DNA from: Deuterostichococcus epilithicus
Lineage: Eukaryota; Chlorophyta; Trebouxiophyceae; Prasiolales; Stichococcaceae
Direction of reading: 5' to 3'
Length of the DNA stretch: 64,000 nt
NCBI GenBank assembly: GCA_033439295.1
Contig: JAVTLE010000021.1
Coordinates: 1,364,009-1,428,008, forward strand
Each line of letters opens with the position of its first letter. Positions within the stretch are counted from its first letter, which is position 1. The position numbers and the translations under genes were made by a program. The notes under the pieces are model-generated. The model had not been told where the DNA came from. It did not search any database and saw only the letters and a list, made by a program, of their open reading frames with translations. Positions 62,161 through 64,000 of this stretch are shown here, one piece after another.

Positions 62161-63038
62161 GTGCTGTTACTTGTGGGGCTCTCACCCACAACCCTGCAAT
62201 CTGCACAAGCGGGGGCCTAGCGAGCAAGCCCTGATGCGGTTGCGGCGGACGAGATAGATACCTAGAGCAGATTTGCAATTCATTCGGTCACCCCTAATTG
62301 ACACTGGCATTGGGACGTCGTAAGGGAACCGCATCGCACTTCCGCCCCGTCCGGGCGGTGGTTTCGTGGCACTTCAAAGGCTGCTTGGCCGACCAGGCCT
62401 GATTGCATTCCACCCGGCTCGCACATTGGTTCTCATTTCCTTAGTTGCGGGGACATAAGACAGTAGCTCGGCTCAGCCCGCCGTGCTCACCGCCGTTGAG
62501 CTCGATTACGAAATGCTCCAGGTCAGCTGAAAGGCTGAAAACCCCCTCAACGAATGCCTTGCCTGTCGCCGCGGTGCTGTTGCTGTGTTCAGGCTGCATG
62601 TGTCGCGAGACGTGTGTCGCGCGCTTCACAACACCTGCACAGACCACTGGCACCTGTGACCAGTTACTTCTTGGCCATTCATAAACTGTTCAACTGAGAA
62701 CTGCAAGTACGACAAGCTTGTAACAACGCGACGACGTTGTTGTTCTATGAAACATTGCTTTCGGCCATGATGTGATTCGCTGGACCTGGCGCACTGCACA
62801 CCATTGAGACCGTCCAAGACCGTTCGACATGCAGAGCCCCACCCCAGACCCGGTCAGCCGGTCTGCAGCAGCACAACGCAGTGCCCCCTTCTCCATGCAC
62901 TCCAGGTGCTCGGGCCGGACGTGCTTGCCACACAGCGATCCAATTGTCACATGACGCAGGGGCAGTGGCGGGCCAGATAGAGCATTGATGCATGCTATCC
63001 TGACTGTGCACGGGCCGCAGTGATAGCCGCCTTCACCT
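62161..63038. other. Region between GDT1-like and the right-edge membrane protein
   Basis: 878 bp with no supportable gene. It should contain the 3' untranslated region of the GDT1-like gene and the promoter of the next gene. A TGTAA lies at about 62709, rather far from the stop at 62160. No RNA gene or repeat. Confidence 0.4.
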
Positions 63039-64000
63039 TTGATGGCACATCTGGCGCGCAGGGGTGTGCTGCTGCTGGAGAAGGCTGAGGTCTTCAACTT
63101 CACAGGACAGGCCATTAGCGCGCTGCGCCAGACGCGGGACGTGGGATCAGCGTTTGTGACATTGCTCCTGGTTCAGACGTGGCTTACCGTTTTCACGGCG
63201 GTCATGACGATCATCAGCATTTCGTTCTTCACTTATGGTCGGTACATGTGTCTGAAGGACATGCATCACCTACAAACCGAAATTGGCGCATTGACGTCAG
63301 CGCATTGACCGTCGTCAGTGTATCGACCGTGTGCAACAGCCTGTGCTAATTTCGTAGGACCGGCGGACGACCAGTTCCCACTGGATCTATCGTACATCGG
63401 ATTCCTCATCATCCTGCCATGCTTGATGTGCGTCTACTTGGTGAGTCTGATGCCCGTCGATGGCGTATGCAGTGTGTCCTATTTCCCCCTGGTCAGCATA
63501 CCCGCAATGCGATATTGCAGGTCGGCAGTGGAACATTAACATCATGTGCAAGGTTGTAGTTTTCATCAAAAAAGTAACACATCGTCCTACGGCTTGCACA
63601 CATGTTTACATCCAACGCAATTGCATCTCGCTGCACAGGCATTCAATAGGAGGGAGGCTGCGCTCAACGACTTGTCACAAGGTGCGGCATGGCCTGTCAT
63701 GGAGTGGTGCGCAGGCTCTGCGCCAAGCCGACTCCCACATTTTTCTTTTCTGACCGCAGTCAAGTCGGGCCTGCTGTTCTGCTGGACACGAACACAAAAA
63801 CAGCTCTCAGCCAGCGAGGAAGACGGCGGCGAGGAAGCCGCGTCGGCAGTGCAGCAGACCATTTTCATGCTGCTCGGTGAGGTGATGGTGCAGTCTCGAG
63901 TTGCTGCTAGAGAATAGCATGGCCCATTCTGCCAGCGTCGGCTTGATGTACATCTAGTTCTGTTCCTCGTAAAAGACAAATGATCATTGCAGACGCGATG
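63039..64000 (+). CDS. Multi-pass membrane protein of unknown function (5' part, cut by window)
   Basis: I do not recognise the family with confidence. Met 63039 is supported by an in-frame TAG 18 bases upstream. Exon 1 gives an amphipathic start (RRGVLLLEKAEVFNFTGQ) and a membrane span around SAFVTLLLVQTWLTVFTAVM and ISISFFTYG. Exon 2 (about 63359-63440) has FPLDLSYIGFLIILPCLMCV, a second span. Exon 3 is short: AFNRREAALNDLSQ. Exon 4 (about 63760-63880) gives VKSGLLFCWTRTQKQ, an acidic loop (SASEEDGGEEAASA) and QQTIFMLLG. The RRE-x-AL-x-DL-x-x-VK pattern after two spans recalls an algal/stramenopile group of bestrophin-like or uncharacterised membrane proteins, from memory only. The gene continues past 64000. 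Confidence 0.6.

Overview
The window looks like nuclear DNA of a green alga (Chlorophyta; a trebouxiophyte or relative is my inference). It is GC-rich and intron-dense, with short GT-AG introns whose acceptors are mostly GCAG. It carries plant-lineage genes: a TSET/TPLATE subunit, a nuclear ycf45-type plastid ATPase, a GDT1/PAM71-type transporter and a HflX with a plastid-like leader. I saw no tRNA, rRNA, CRISPR array, transposase, viral element or organellar segment. Gene models below were built by joining exons by eye. Outer limits are usually firm; some inner exon joins and a few starts are not, and this is stated where it applies.

Layout, left to right. 1-5.1 kb: one or two minus-strand genes for Gln/Ala/Ser-rich proteins that share a small CxxC...W..H module and CAG repeats; I could not assign them to a known family. 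6.1-7.5 kb (-): a CHZ-motif histone chaperone. 7.9-20.3 kb (+): a very large gene for TWD40-2, a TSET/TPLATE vesicle-coat subunit. 20.6-22.0 kb (-): a heme oxygenase with a C-terminal membrane tail. 22.3-26.5 kb (+): ribosome-associated GTPase HflX. 26.7-28.4 kb (-): DPH7 of the diphthamide pathway. 29.5-34.4 kb (+): a GTPBP1/2-type translational GTPase. 34.9-36.5 kb (-): an RlmM/FtsJ-like RNA methyltransferase. 37.4-38.6 kb (-): an acyl-protein thioesterase. 39.2-41.6 kb (+): RAD51. 42.0-45.2 kb (-): methionine aminopeptidase 2. 45.8-48.5 kb (+): an EMB8/ABHD-type hydrolase. 49.0-53.3 kb (-): the ycf45-like ATPase. 53.7-56.6 kb (+): the PIG-T subunit of GPI transamidase. 56.9-59.7 kb (-): proteasome ATPase RPT5. 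60.4-62.2 kb (+): a GDT1-like transporter. 63.0 kb to the right edge (+): an unrecognised membrane protein, cut off by the window.

From the histone chaperone onward, genes switch strand at nearly every step, giving seven head-to-head pairs with 0.28-1.1 kb between starts and six tail-to-tail pairs with 0.18-0.55 kb between stops. Most genes are housekeeping. Four consecutive ones (HflX, DPH7, GTPBP1-like, RNA methyltransferase) all act on translation, in different compartments or steps. The best candidates for something new are the unassigned CxxC...W..H locus at the left edge, adaptor-like short motifs in the disordered part of the TSET subunit, the tail-anchored heme oxygenase and the truncated membrane protein at the right edge.
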